A DNA stretch of 64,000 nucleotides from Magnolia sinica (Eukaryota; Streptophyta; Magnoliopsida; Magnoliales; Magnoliaceae). Shown piece by piece: positions 11,931 through 28,344 of the stretch. Each line of letters begins with the position of its first letter. The first letter of the stretch is position 1. A program made the position numbers and the translations under genes. The stretch is taken from contig NC_080588.1 of assembly GCF_029962835.1 (NCBI RefSeq), forward strand, positions 64,504,001 through 64,568,000. Direction: 5' to 3'. The notes under the pieces are model-generated. The model was not told where the DNA came from. It saw only the letters and a list, made by a program, of their open reading frames with translations, and ran no database searches.

Positions 11931-12469
11931 GGAATCGGATTGCGTACTGAGTTACTCAGTACGCTTTTATCGTACTGAGTAAACTCAGTTGGGCCCACTG
12001 TTAATGTATGTGGTTTATCCACACCGTCCATCCATTTTTAATGATAATTTTAGGGGTTGATACCAAAATTGAAGTGAATCCAAATCTCAAGTGGACCATT
12101 ACACAGGAAACAGTGTGGAATAATGATTTCCACCGTTGAAACCTTCCTAGGGTCCAAATTAATTTTTATTTGTCATCCAACCTGTTCATAGGATCGCAAA
12201 GACATGGATGAAGAGAAAATACAAACATTAGCTTGATCCAAAACTTCTTTGGCCTCTAAAAAATTTTCAGTGGTAGAGGTTCAATCAAACTGTTTCCTGT
12301 AGTGTGGTCCACTTGAGTATTTAATTTGCTTCATTTTTGGGCTATAGTCCTAAAATTATCTTTTAACATGGATTAACGGAGTGAATAAAATAAATAAATA
12401 ACAGTGGACCCCACACAGTTTACTCAGTACGCTAAGGGTACTGAGTTACTCAGTACGCAATCCGCTTCC
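11931..12469. mobile_element. Mutator-like MITE with palindromic ends
   Basis: 539 bp with ends GGAATCGGATTGCG and, reversed, GGAAGCGGATTGCG. Exact 9-bp duplication CGGATGCAC at 11922-11930 and 12470-12478. Both arms contain near-palindromes of GTACTGAGTTACTCAGTAC just inside the ends. The interior is the common GTGGACC...GTGGTCCACTTGAG repeat. Confidence 0.85.
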
Positions 12470-12479
12470 CGGATGCACG

Positions 12480-13520
12480 TGCCAGCCTGGCAAGTGCATG
12501 AGTCCAGCTTTTAAATACACTTGCACGCAGCAGTTCGTGGGGGCGCACCGTGCTCTGTGTGTGATATCTGCTCCGTTCATCAGTTTAGCCTTCTCATTTT
12601 CATCGTGGAACGTAAAAAATCAGTGTAAAATCACTCCTAAAACCTCTAAGTTCACTTGATGTGGCCCTCGTAAGCTATGGATAAGGCTTATATTTTTTAT
12701 GTCTATTCTTCATGGTGGAACACACCTGATTAACGGATTGGATGGAATATATGCGCCATGGTACGCTCTCCACACAACCTCAGGCTGACGTCCTTCTCAA
12801 TGTTCAGTGTGGTGTGGCACACCTAAGTTGATGATCATGCTGAATTTTGACCTCAGAGCCTAAAATCAAGGGACCTACTAGATGTACACAGTGGATTTCA
12901 GAATGACAACACGACAGGCCCACTGAACTCAATTGCTGTACGCACTGCGTACAGTCGGTGTCGCATAAGATAGCGGAATATCGAGATCGCACTTGATGAG
13001 GCCCACCGAAATGTTTATTTCCATCCAACCTGTTCATAAAGTCACATCACCCTGGATGAAGGGAAAACAAAAATATCAGCTTGATTCAATACTTCTGGGA
13101 TCCGAAAGAAGTTTTCAACGGTTGGCTTTCAATCTCCACTATATCCCGTGGCGTGGTCCACTTGAACTTTGGTTCTGACTCATTGAGCTGGCAAAAGGGA
13201 TGGACGGTATGGATAAAACATGGAGCTCACAGAGCTTTTCCACCAGCTAGCTGGCCGGTGTAGGGGTCACTAAACAATCTGTGTCCGCGCCAGTCCGTAC
13301 AAGTGTGGCCCACAAAATGGTTGCTCAGGAGTAAACAACGGCAACGGTCTGTAGGAAAGGCAAACTAATGGATGACTAGGATATTCCCTGCCGGGTAATA
13401 TTTGTGGCATCCTCCATCCACCAAGCAGCCCATCATATCAATGGTCAAGATCAACTAGAATGTCCTTCTAAGTACTGGGTTCATCAGGACGGTATTCCTA
13501 ATTATTCTTCTCGGTGAGTA
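12480..13520. repeat. Further MITE-like halves and a dispersed repeat
   Basis: 12520-12960 and 13000-13265 carry diverged family words (GGCCCAC, GTGGCGTGGTCCACTTGAAC). 13270-13510 is related to 7160-7450: both contain GGCAAACTAA, CATCTTCCACCCA/CATCCTCCATCCA, GGAGCAGCC/CAAGCAGCC and GTCAGGAC/ATCAGGAC words. No gene is seen. Confidence 0.45.
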
Positions 13521-14845
13521 GGAAGGGGTATTACTAGGCTGGGTTGGCCCGTTGGGCTTTCGAATTAGGCCCGTGTTGGGCTGGGCTTGGGCTCAAGGTT
13601 GAGTTCCAGCTTAACCTTTAAGCCTGCTTTTAAATTGAACCGGGCTTTGGCCAATACATCCCAAAGCTAGAAAGCCTATCCCGGCCCGTCTAGCTTTCAA
13701 ATTTCATTAAAATTTTTTTAAAAGGAAATGACGTTGTTCTTCCCATAAGGTTGAGCTATGTGAGCCCCACAGTTGATAGATCATTTCGGAGCATTAATAT
13801 AAAAGAAGTCAGATCACACCACATGAAGCAGTGGGTATTGAATTACTACGGTTGAAAACTTCTTAGGCTCACGGTGATGTTTATTTGCTGTCCAGCCTAT
13901 TCATGAAGTCGTGAAAACCTTCATACAAGGAAAACATAATATATAAGATTAATCCAAAACTTCTTCCAAGAAGTTTTCAACAATAGGCATTCTACCTTCA
14001 CGTGTATGTTCTACTTAAGCCTTCGATCTATTTCCTTTTTTTTTTCTTTTAATCTCTCTTTTTTTTTCATAAAAAAATTATGTCCTAAATTGATTTGTAA
14101 AAATAGATGTATGGTGTACATATAGATTATCGAGCCCTATCGAGCCTCGAAATTCGGGTACTTGAATAAGGTATTCGGGACCCGAATTCCAAAGTTCATG
14201 AGTTATAATATAATGATATTTATTACAATCCATGTGATTCAATTAAATTCAATAATTATTCAACGTCATCTAAAAGAAAATACAGCTAAAATGTTTATTA
14301 AATTCAACTCTCTTGATAGTTTTTCCTTTCTACATCGAAATTTGAACATAAACTAAACCTAAATAACAAAAATTGAATTGAATTCAAACTAAACCTAATT
14401 TTCTAGAAAATAAAACTAATAGTAGAGGCCCACCTGTTCGTCGTATTCCAGCTTTGTACCTGTGCATTTTTTAGTAGGATGAGCATAACAATCCAATATG
14501 GTCATTTCTTACCTAAAATTTAACATATTTAGATAATATCATTTTTTTTAACAATAGAGGAAAATAAAATACAGATAATGAATTTAAGCAACAAAAATGT
14601 GAAAATGCGATGCATGTGATAATTTCTATGAATTCTCATAACAATTATATCATTTCTTATAATACCGTACCCAAGTAGATGGTCACGTTACATTAACGCC
14701 CACGCACTGCTACCTTATGGTGATGGACTCATTTATACGTTAGCTAGTCAAACTATCGCTCCAGTTGTACCTCTGACGTATGTCCGCGCACACAATTATA
14801 CTCATACGCCGTACATAAAGGAGATTCCAAATGATCCAGTAGGTT
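13520..14845. other. No gene seen; GGGCTTGGGC-rich segment then AT-rich sequence
   Basis: 13535-13700 is rich in GGGCTGGGCTTGGGC-like words, as in several degenerate plant repeats. 13740-14060 is a diverged MITE half. The rest is AT-rich without recognisable coding. Confidence 0.4.
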
Positions 14846-15530
14846 TTAGGGTCTTTTACCCAAGGGACACAATTGCGCTACTTGCTGGCTTTAGGGCCTA
14901 TTTGTTTTTCAAAGAAATAGGAAATACCTGGAAAATAGTAATTATTACAATTTCACTGCGTTTGAAAATTCATAGGAATTTGTGCCTGTGAAATTGGTTC
15001 AAAAGATGTAATTTTAATTTTTGAACTGCAAGGTAATGCGATGATATATCCATTATGTTAGTCTGTTTTATTACAATATTTTGGAGCATGAGACAAAAAA
15101 TGAAGCGGATCCAACACTCAAGTGGCCCACGCCAAAAGAAATAGTGGCCCTACAAAGTTTTTAATGATAAGTATTCGATTCCCTTTTTTGTATGACGTGA
15201 TCCAATTGAGTACTGGATATGCCTCAATTTTTTACTCATGCTATGAATTCAACTGGAATAATGGATGAACGGTGAAGATAAGCGAAATGCATCATAGTGG
15301 GACCCACAAATATTTTGTAATATTCTTGGATTTCGTGTCAAAAAGTAAGTAGTCAAATTAGGTAAGTTGTAAATGTAGGGGGAAGTAATTATTACTTTTT
15401 TACACTGCATTTACCATTTCATCGAAAAATCAAACACGCCCTTAGGGTCTCTCACCCAAAGGACACGATTGCCCTACTTGCTAGCTATAAGGTCTTTACC
15501 CAAGGGACACGATCGCCCTGCTTACTGATA
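14846..15530. repeat. 45-bp tandem repeat, three units, split by a MITE
   Basis: Units begin TTAGGGTCTTTTACCCAAGG (14846-14890), then TTAGGGTCTCTCACCCAAAG (15442-15487) and TAAGGTCTTTACCCAAGGGA (15488-15530). The TTA at each unit start provided the Tourist target site. Confidence 0.75.
14894..15441. mobile_element. Tourist-like MITE containing MITE-like sequence
   Basis: Ends GGGCCTATTTGTTTTTC and its approximate complement (GATTTTTCG side ending ACACGCCC), flanked by TTA on both sides (14891-14893, 15442-15444). The middle (about 15050-15330) resembles the Mutator-like GTGGGACCCAC family, so it is probably a nested pair. Inserted between units of a 45-bp tandem repeat. Confidence 0.7.
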
Positions 15531-15539
15531 TAATTATAT

Positions 15540-16683
15540 TTTTTTCTCACAGTTAAATAATCAATAGAGAAGCATGAATGATATGAACAATTCTAAAATC
15601 AATAAAAATAAATAAATAATAATTTAATAAATCAAATTTCTACACTATAACGCAGGTTCTATATAAAGTGCATAAATTCGATGTTATTAAAATTTAGTTT
15701 CTGAAATTGTTGATTTCTTTAATAGTGCTGGAAAATTTACAAGAACTTCTAAAAATACTGAAATACCAATTTTTGTCTCAAATTTTGAAATTTGAATTTA
15801 TTTACTTATTTACAATGTAAATAATTTATCTTATTTGAAATTTAAATTCTTATTTATTAATTTATAAAAGTTTAGTTATACCTTATATTTAAATTATTAT
15901 TATTACTATTATTATTTTATTTTTATAACTTAAACTGAGTTTAAATTATAATAATAATTAGAAGTTTGAATTAATATCATATTAAATTTTGACTTAGTTA
16001 ATTTAAGAAATCATACAAGTCAGAGTTCTTAATACTTACCAAATAATTAAAATTTTGAATTATAATTAATTATTTTTAAAGCCTTCAAAGTCACATTAAA
16101 TTTATATTTACATTAATTTAATTCTTACAACAAAAATAATAATAATAATAATAAATTTTAATTCCCAATTAGTATAATTAATATTAATTATCAAACTCTA
16201 AATTTTTTATTTTATTTAACTGCTTACTAACAATTTAATTATAACCACTTTACTTTAAATTAAATTAACAAATCATTTTAATATTTGAAATTTCACTCAA
16301 TCTAGATTAATTCAATTAAATTAATTATTACTTATGAAATTAAATACATATATTAAACAAGGTTTAAAATTTACAAATTAATTTAAGTTGTTAATTCTAT
16401 TTTTTTAACTAAAAATAATTCTGAGTTAAATTCAACAATTCTGATATAAAATAATAAAATCTATCTACATATACTATATTACATCTGACTTAAAAATTCA
16501 TAACTTAATTTGAACATATTCTATTTTTAATAATTTATTTTTATATAAATGAATTTTAAAATTTAGGAATAACTCATTTTAATTTTAATATTAATAGATA
16601 TTTTTTATATATAGAATTTTTAAATTAAAATATAAACTTAAATAAATTTTTTATTTTATTCTGTAAATTTATTTTATTTATTT

Positions 16684-16716
<33 letters not shown>

Positions 16717-16880
16717 ATTTATTTCAACATTAAATATCAGAAATATATAAAATAGAAATTCATAAATGAGTATGATTTCTTATATAATAATCAACTGACA
16801 ATAATATTCCTATCAAAATTTTGGAATAAATAAGCATAATAATTAAATGAAAATAATAAACCTCAAGATAAGATCACCTA
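15540..16880. other. Very AT-rich block
   Basis: Long stretch of A/T runs, ATTATT and AATAAT words, and TATATA near 16695-16720. No gene, no clear repeat ends. It could be an eroded transposon or a scaffold-attachment-like region. Flanked on the right by a (CT)n stretch at about 16930-16950. Confidence 0.6.
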
Positions 16881-17393
16881 CTTTAAAAGTCTGATGATCC
16901 GGCCCCGCTTTAATCTCTCATAATCTACAAAGCTCTCTCTCTCTCCCCTTATTTATTTTTGATTGATTGTTTATTTCGTTTCTTTCTCTCTCTCGCGTAA
17001 TGGAATGAAAGAGAGGGGATTATGGGACAATTTCATTTAGTGGGAGGGTTCGACGCCCATTATCATACAAAAAGGAAGGAAGAATGAAGAAAGTAGTTTA
17101 GTCGACGTGCGAAAGATACAATTATTATTATTATTTTATTATTTTTTTTTAAAGATGTGGTGGGTCCCACCAACGATAATATAAATCTACTCCGTCTATC
17201 ATCTCGGCCTGGCCATGAGAAGATAAGCTAATCCAAAACTCAGGTGGGCCACACATAAGCGGACGGTAGGGTTAGTTCCCAAAAAAAAAAAAAGGATTGT
17301 TACATTATGGGGATACGTATTAGCTACTGTGGGCCCCACTATAATGTATGTGTTGTATTCACATACAAAGAATAATGAAGATCCAAAGCTTTA

Positions 17394-18597
17394 GGGCCTG
17401 TTTGGATTCGTGTATAAGGGTGTATTGTATTGTATTCGGCTACTGTTCATATATATGTTCGATCAATTTCAGAATACATTCAAATCAATATGTCATAAAT
17501 CAATGTTTGGATAGGATGTATTGTTCGGGCAAGTATACAAATTCTTCCTCAGATCAATGTTTGGATACGACATATTAGGGCTGCTTTTGTATATACGTAT
17601 AATATTGATAGCACTTGTAGTAGAGTGTAATTGAGAAATAGCTACGATGTTATTAGCCGCCAGGCCATTTTTCCTCATCATGGTCCCGATCCCGCCACTG
17701 CTGATGTGGCCGCCGACATCGACGGTGGGGCAGACCCCAGCCGAGAAGCCATGAGAGCCGCTCTTTTGCACAATCGTGTAGTAGAGTTTACCGAGTGTTG
17801 CTCCAGATTGGACCTATGCCGTGCTTTCTGCAAGATCAACGGTGATCGAGTGGAGATTGACGAGATCGAAGATGATGAACGGTTGATTGGGGAGAGAGAG
17901 GTAGGATAGCCCTTTGTAGTCTTGGCCCCCACTTTTGATTATGATGTCTAGGTCATGGGTTTTGGAGCAGATGATGGATGCTTGGATGTGGGATGCATTT
18001 GTGGGTGTGATGATGAAGAGAGGTTTTGGGGTTGTGAGGCTCAGGAATCTGAGGTTTTAGATGGAAGATTGGAGGGTTGAGATGTAGGAAGAGGTGTTTG
18101 GAGTGTAGATGAGTTGGGAAGCTGTGGAGGGAGTTGGAAAATGCGAGGAAAGGCATTGAAGGAAGTTATTTTGGATTGGGATTGAAACAGTAGAGGAAAC
18201 TGAGAGAAAGAGGAGAGAGATCAGAGCAAGATATGATGAAGAGGTTGATAGGCCCATTTGTGATGGTTTGATTCTGATCGTTGATTGCTCAAGCTGTTAC
18301 ACATATGGCCGGAACAGCATGTCAGATTCCAGCTGCCAATTGTATCTTCAAAGAGATAGAAAACCTCCAAAGAGATAGTTACGATGTCGCGTGAGAATAC
18401 AACACAATGAAGAGACTGCACTACATGATGCAGTGCCTTCTGAAAACACATTACCGCCATTTGAAAATTTTAATTTGCTGATGTATTCGTGCGCATGGTA
18501 ACCCATGGATGTGAGCTCCAATCCAAATAATGTATAATGAAAAAAATCACCTTTGAAACAATACTATACAATCTGTACCGTCAATCCAAACAGGCCC
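17394..18597. mobile_element. PIF/Harbinger (Tourist-like) non-autonomous element with captured gene fragment
   Basis: Terminal inverted repeats GGGCCTGTTTGGATT at the left and its complement at the right, flanked by the 3-bp duplication TTA (17391-17393 and 18598-18600), as expected for Tourist elements. Length 1204 bp. The interior holds a BBE-like gene fragment. It sits inside an older Mutator-like MITE whose halves are at about 17310-17390 and 18601-18960. Confidence 0.8.
17640..18257 (-). pseudogene. Berberine-bridge-enzyme-like (FAD-linked oxidoreductase) N-terminal fragment carried in a Tourist-like element
   Basis: From ATG at 18257 the minus strand reads as one frame of about 206 codons resembling plant BBE-like enzymes (secreted, flavin-linked oxidases). 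There is a signal peptide (MGLSTSSSYLALISLLFLSV), then [75 protein letters not shown], and HGFSAGVCPTVDVGGHISSG. Two in-frame stops occur, at codon 67 (normally Gln) and codon 148 (normally Trp). The FAD-attachment His of the RSGGHDYE-type motif is Gln112, while the Cys of GVCPTV is kept. Similarity stops near codon 206, so the substrate domain and C-terminus are absent. The fragment lies wholly inside the element at 17394-18597. Confidence 0.82.
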
Positions 18598-18600
18598 TTA

Positions 18601-18960
18601 GTAGACCCACCACATAAAACATTGGGGAGAGTGATTCCCACAGTTGAAAGCTTTTTAACGCCCACCACGATGTTTATTTGAAATCTAAAATGTTAGCAAG
18701 TTTACATAGGCATGAAAGACGGAGAGCATAAGTTTCTGCTTGATTGAAAACTTTTATGGGCCTTAGAAGTTTTTAATGGTGGGCGTCACTCTCCCCGCTG
18801 TTTTCTGTGGTGTGGTGTACTGAAAATTTGGATTAGACTCATTTTTTTAGTTATTTTCCTAAAATGACCTCTCCAAATGGATGGACAGCGGGTATACAAA
18901 ACATACATCATCACGGGGCCACAGAACTTAGTGACGTCACTTCAGTAGCGAGTCTCGCTG
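18601..18960. mobile_element. Right part of Mutator-like MITE split by the Tourist-like element
   Basis: GTGGTGTGGTGTACTG and ACGGGGCCACAGAAC are in family order. The left part is at about 17310-17390 (GTGGGCCCCACTATAATGTA). The Tourist-like element at 17394-18597 separates the halves. Confidence 0.5.
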
Positions 18961-19849
18961 CTTAATAGCTAATCTGGTGGGTTCTGGTGGGATGGTAGTA
19001 GTACCGGTGGGATAGTACCCAATCCTCGAGCTGACGGTCGAACGCATTCAACGATGTACAGCGCTGAGGATACTAATACAATAGTTGAGGATTTCAGTTT
19101 GTACAGATAGGCAAATAGTGCAGTGATCGAAAACGTTGATATGATGGGATTCACTGCGGATGGCCCATGTAAATGAACGCCTATTTGAAAATCCTAGCCA
19201 AAGAATGCCTGCCGTTTTATAGGTTGAATGTGAATCGTCTCCGTCTTTATTTCGTAACCCTTCTTTGTTTGTAAAAATGCCAAAATAAATGATATTCGAT
19301 CATCCATTATGGGGCCCATAATATGGACGGTTGGTATCCTTGTACAAACTAAAAACTGTATTTCACAATCACTCCGAGAATCTATTTTATGAGCCTAATT
19401 GCGCGTGGATTCGTAGGTATGCCCATATCTAGATTGTCCACTTGTCCAGTTTCCTTCATAGCCTGCCTTGGTAAAAATCATACTGATTGGATGATCAAAA
19501 CCGTCCAATCATTAGCATGCGAAATTTGATAGACGAGATCGTTTGTATTTGCTGGATAACGCGAGTTGCGGATATTTAGAGATGTTCCGTGATATTTTCC
19601 ATGTCGAAGGCGGGGATATGAGGCCATGAATCCTGCCAGTAGTCCCCGCTGGTTGGTGGTGGAAACACTCTATCGGCCCACTATGATGTATGTGTTTTAT
19701 CCATGCCGTCGGTACATTTTGCCAGCTCATTTTAAGATATGAACCAGGACGAGAGGTATATCAAAATCTTAGGTGGGCCACACCGGAATAAAACCCACAC
19801 ATCACGATGACCACCCAGATCTCTTGGCCGTTCCCAGCTTGAGAGGGGG
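18961..19849. other. No gene seen; eroded MITE pieces
   Basis: Contains GGTGGGATAGTACCCAATCC (related words at 7430 and 9735) and an inverted MITE half at about 19660-19800. No coding region is recognised. Confidence 0.4.
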
Positions 19850-20705
19850 TCGGACGCGGAAGGGGATTTACTACGAAAGCCTTTACCATGAAGTTGGCAT
19901 TGTGATGTTTGTTAGAAATTTATGAGTGGGATCATTTTAGTACATAAGGCCAAAGAATAAGCCTGATCCAATACTAAAGTATGACGAAAGCACGAGCATT
20001 AAACGTTGAAATATTCATGGGCCATAGAAGTTTGAATCATACTAATATTTGTATCTTCAGTTCATCATGATAGCACTGGTGTTACGAGCGGAATTAATGG
20101 CATATAAACATTACCATAGACCCTAACCACCTTTTTCTTTGACGAGGGCCACTTGAGTTTTGGATCCTGATCATTTTGGTATAAAATTCTAAAATGATCT
20201 CACAAAATGGATGGATATAAGAATTTCTCACAAAAGTCACAATGCCCCGGCCTAGGTTTAGAGTGCACAAACTTCTTGCAAAAGGCTTATGCAGTAAATT
20301 TGACTCCGCATAGGGATTAATTGCAAAAGGCTACATGTGAGACATTCATAAGTTTATTCGTTTTTTGAGATTATTTAAAAACTTATAATAGAAAATAGTC
20401 GGATCCAATGATCAAGTGGGTTAAAAATGTGACTAGTGAACAGTATGGATGTCAGGTAAACATCACATGACTAGGGAGGTTTCAATAGTAGAAATTTCCT
20501 AACCCACCTCTTCTCAAGGTGGCCCACTTTGAGTATTGGATTTTGCTAACTTTTGAGCTCAGGTTCGAAAATGATCTCAAAAAACGGATGAGCTGGGTGG
20601 ATGACTAAAAAAACATGAACTGTGGACGACTAAAAAAACATCACGGTGGCCCACCTAGGTTTCGGGAACTTCGTGCGAAAGGCTTTCGCAGGAAATCCGC
20701 GTCTA
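19850..20705. mobile_element. Two GCGGATTTCCTGCGAAAG-family MITEs upstream of RPS29-A
   Basis: First about 19850-20310, second about 20325-20705, ending AGGCTTTCGCAGGAAATCCG. The same pair, partly truncated, lies upstream of RPS29-B, and the truncation point marks the left breakpoint of the duplication. Confidence 0.6.
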
Positions 20706-20802
20706 TCCGCGTTCACGAGGTGTGACGTTCGCCGGACTACAGTACCCGTATGTCGGACTTAAAAAGACAAAGATACCCTCAACCAAGTAGCCCGGAAGCC
20801 GC

Positions 20803-20891
20803 TATAAAAGAGGTCGGGATTAGGGCTCTTTCTCTCAGCAGCCGCGCTTCCGAACTGTGATTCTAAAACTAGGGTTTTTGAAGAGCGGAAG
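20803..20891 (+). promoter_or_regulatory. RPS29-A core promoter and 5' leader
   Basis: TATAAAAG lies at 20803-20810. It is followed by a pyrimidine-rich CTCTTTCTCTC stretch near 20827-20836, about where transcription should begin, and by TAGGGTTT at 20870-20877, the reverse of the telo-box (AAACCCTA) that is common in plant ribosomal-protein genes. The same order is kept in copy B, which supports functional constraint. The start point itself is inferred. Confidence 0.7.
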
Positions 20892-25380
<4,489 letters not shown>

Positions 25381-26199
25381 GAAGACAAGTACTGGGTAGA
25401 CGATTTTGGTAGATGGAATCCAATGGAGGCAGAAAAGGCAAATATTTTTGAGTATCTGTTTAGTTGGGACTTGTTTTCTACAACATGCTTAAAAACTATC
25501 TGGGTGGGGTTGTTTGCATACCCCAAACATGCAGGAACTTGCATACTTATCTGAGGATCTTATAGGTTGCTTTCTCTAAATATTTAATGATGCCTCTTCT
25601 AATTTAGAAACTCCGTGGTTATCCATGTTCATCTGCTGAACTTGTTTTGATCTCACAAATAAGCCATTGGAAGTGGCCTTAAACTGTGGTCGCCAAGAAT
25701 CTGCAAGGGAACCTCCAAATCTGCACCTGCTAAAGGTGTTTGTTATACGCATCTGCAACCATTCCAGCATGCGTTTTCAGATGGGTCCCCCTTTTCATGT
25801 GCTCTGGCCCCAGATTTTGCCTATGCTTGCAGGTTAGCTATGCTTAATCTTAATCATGGTGTTGTGGCCAACCCTTTTCAACAACAATCAATTAAAACTT
25901 GTGAGAATGTGAGAGTACTGAGGAGTGAAATGGCCTGATTAAAGGATATGATAGTGCAAACCATCTGATGAACAGTCTGGGTCTGGCCATTGACACATGT
26001 TGCTGATGGGCTAGGTAGGTGGTCTTTTTGTCCATGTGAATGCTTCACCATAGTTATGCCCAAACCAAGCATTTTGGGAGATGTTAGTGGGTTGCTTGAC
26101 TTGTGAAAAGGCATGTTTTTGTTTTGTCGTGGAAAAGCTGAAATGGCATTTGGTTGTGCTAGTTTGTGGGCCCAGAGATTTATTTTTACTTGATGGTGT

Positions 26200-26560
26200 C
26201 CTCGGGAGCGGATTAGGATGTGGTGAGGCCCTTACTGTGGGGCCCACATAAAAAATGAAGCAGATCCAATTATCAGGAGGACTATACCATAGGAAACAGT
26301 GGTGATTTGCTTGATAAGGACACATAAGCCTGGATGGAAGGAAATAGCAAATATCAGCTTGATCCAAAACTTTTGTGGCCCATTTATCGTCAATCACCAC
26401 TGTTTCCTATGGTATGGTCCACCTGATAATTAGATCTGCTTCATTTTTTGGATAATGCCCCAAAATGATCTGGAAAAATGGATGGAAAGCATGGATACAG
26501 AACATACGTCAAGGTGGGCCCTAGCGTCAGTGCTGCACCGTCTTGTGCTAGTCCGAGGTA
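26200..26560. mobile_element. Mutator-like MITE 3' of RPS29-A
   Basis: GGGGCCCACATAAAAAATGAAGC to AAGGTGGGCCC, with paired CACTGTTTCCTATGGTATGG half-sites forming a long inverted structure. The matching sequence in unit B (about 37450-37650) is partly deleted. Confidence 0.5.
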
Positions 26561-27342
26561 TTACCTATCCCTACTGTTTCGGGTGCTAAGGTCCTCCTGG
26601 AAATTTAGATCTGCCTAGCTCTTAGATACACGTCTTAAAGGAGCTGTTGGAACTAATGGCATGGAGTAGATGTGGCATAGGGCATCACATGGGGTCTCCA
26701 CGGCTTTTTGTTGCACGGGGCTTCCTAAGAGGCTTCAAGAGAAGGAAGAAAAGGCTAAAAAAAGTTGTTTTCCACACCCATATTGACTTCTTGATGTCAA
26801 GAAAGAGTTTGGCCTTTCTGGCAACCCTCTAGATTGCAAAATGTTCCACATTCAACCTACATGTGAGCTCACTGGATGAAGGGGTTTGGTTGAATCCAAG
26901 ACTATTGGTATAGCCAATTAGGTTGGTTGAATAGGCATCATCTTGATAGGGATTAGGAATAGAGCCCGGCTAACAAACTATGGGGTCATACTGGGCAGTG
27001 TGGATTTAAAATCCTGTGGAATCATATAGATTTTGAAACCGGTGAAATTGAGAGGATTTTGCAAATCAGACGAGTTGGGAATGCCAAAAGGGCTCTTTGG
27101 AGGTATTTTGAAGGAATCAAAATCTAAAAAAACCTTCAAAATTCTTGCTACCGAGGATCCCACATAATCCACGCTGCTGCCAAACAACTCTTACAAAGTG
27201 GCAATAGTCAAATGTTGAAATCTTTAATAGGGTGACATAGTCAAACTTCTCATCTCCATCTGATTCGGGTCCAACGGTGATAGGAAGTTGATTCCCCCAA
27301 TACAGCCTACCATCAGACCATTTATTTATGGAAAGCTAACGG

Positions 27343-27412
27343 AACCAGGGGGATTGAACCCTGGATCACTTACACTAACTACATTGTCTCTACCCACAGT
27401 GAAGAGAACTGG
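27343..27412 (-). mobile_element. Fragment of the second SINE family
   Basis: Minus strand GGGTAGAGACAATG and CAGGGTTCAATCCCCCTGG match the box regions of 41246-41391. Unit B keeps only the CATTGTCTCTACCCA part near 37930. Confidence 0.5.
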
Positions 27413-28344
27413 CCCTTCATTATTGTGAGAAACTCACTCTCCACATAATTTCACCACTCTAGACAACTTCCATTTGTGCCAGGCATTCTCTATTTGCATT
27501 TGATTTGATCTGAGCACTAAGGACAACAATCCAAGTAGAAATCACCTTTGGTTACAAGAACAGTTCAATCCCTCCCATTTAAAACAGTCAGTTTAGAAAC
27601 TGAGGCACAAATAAAAATAGAAACAAAAATAAACAACAATGTAGAGATAAAATGGAGAGCAGTGCAAGGAGAATTGCAATAGACTTGACAATCCAGGAAG
27701 ATTACCTGGAAAAGGAACATGATATTTGGATCCTGTGTGTGGAGATGATTAAAAATTTAAGGCAACCGTGCAAGAGAAATGAGAAGGACATTCATGTGAA
27801 GGCAGATTAAGGGGAAGATTAGCACACACAAGTGCCAATAATGGCCATTCACTTAGACAGGGTCGCCAAAAATCACACTGGTACACTCAGGCGCGGTGCA
27901 AACCTGTATGAGGACAATGGGTTGCTCAGGAGGAGCAAAAGGCATGGTCCACCTGATGAGTGGACTGGCTTTATTTTTTTTTATTTTAGCCAGGGCATAT
28001 TCAAGACAGTTCCCACCTGATGAATGGCTCCATTCTTGCATTTCTCAATCAGCATTCACTCTCAAATCTCATTGGCATTTCTCATCAAGCAAGCGTATTA
28101 ACAGAAAGATAAAAAAAGGTTCTTTGTTATTGGACAAGCTTGTGTACATGATAAAGAAGCTTAGAAAGAGGTATGCCATGCCAGAAATAATTACAGCAGC
28201 AGCTACAATACCTCTCTCAGCTGCAAGCACAGATCATACAAGTGTTTGTACATGGAATTCAAGGCATATATGGGTAAAACCCTCTTTTGGGATTTAGAAG
28301 GTCAGCACGCTATTTGCAAGTCAAAAGTGCCTGCCACCGCACCT

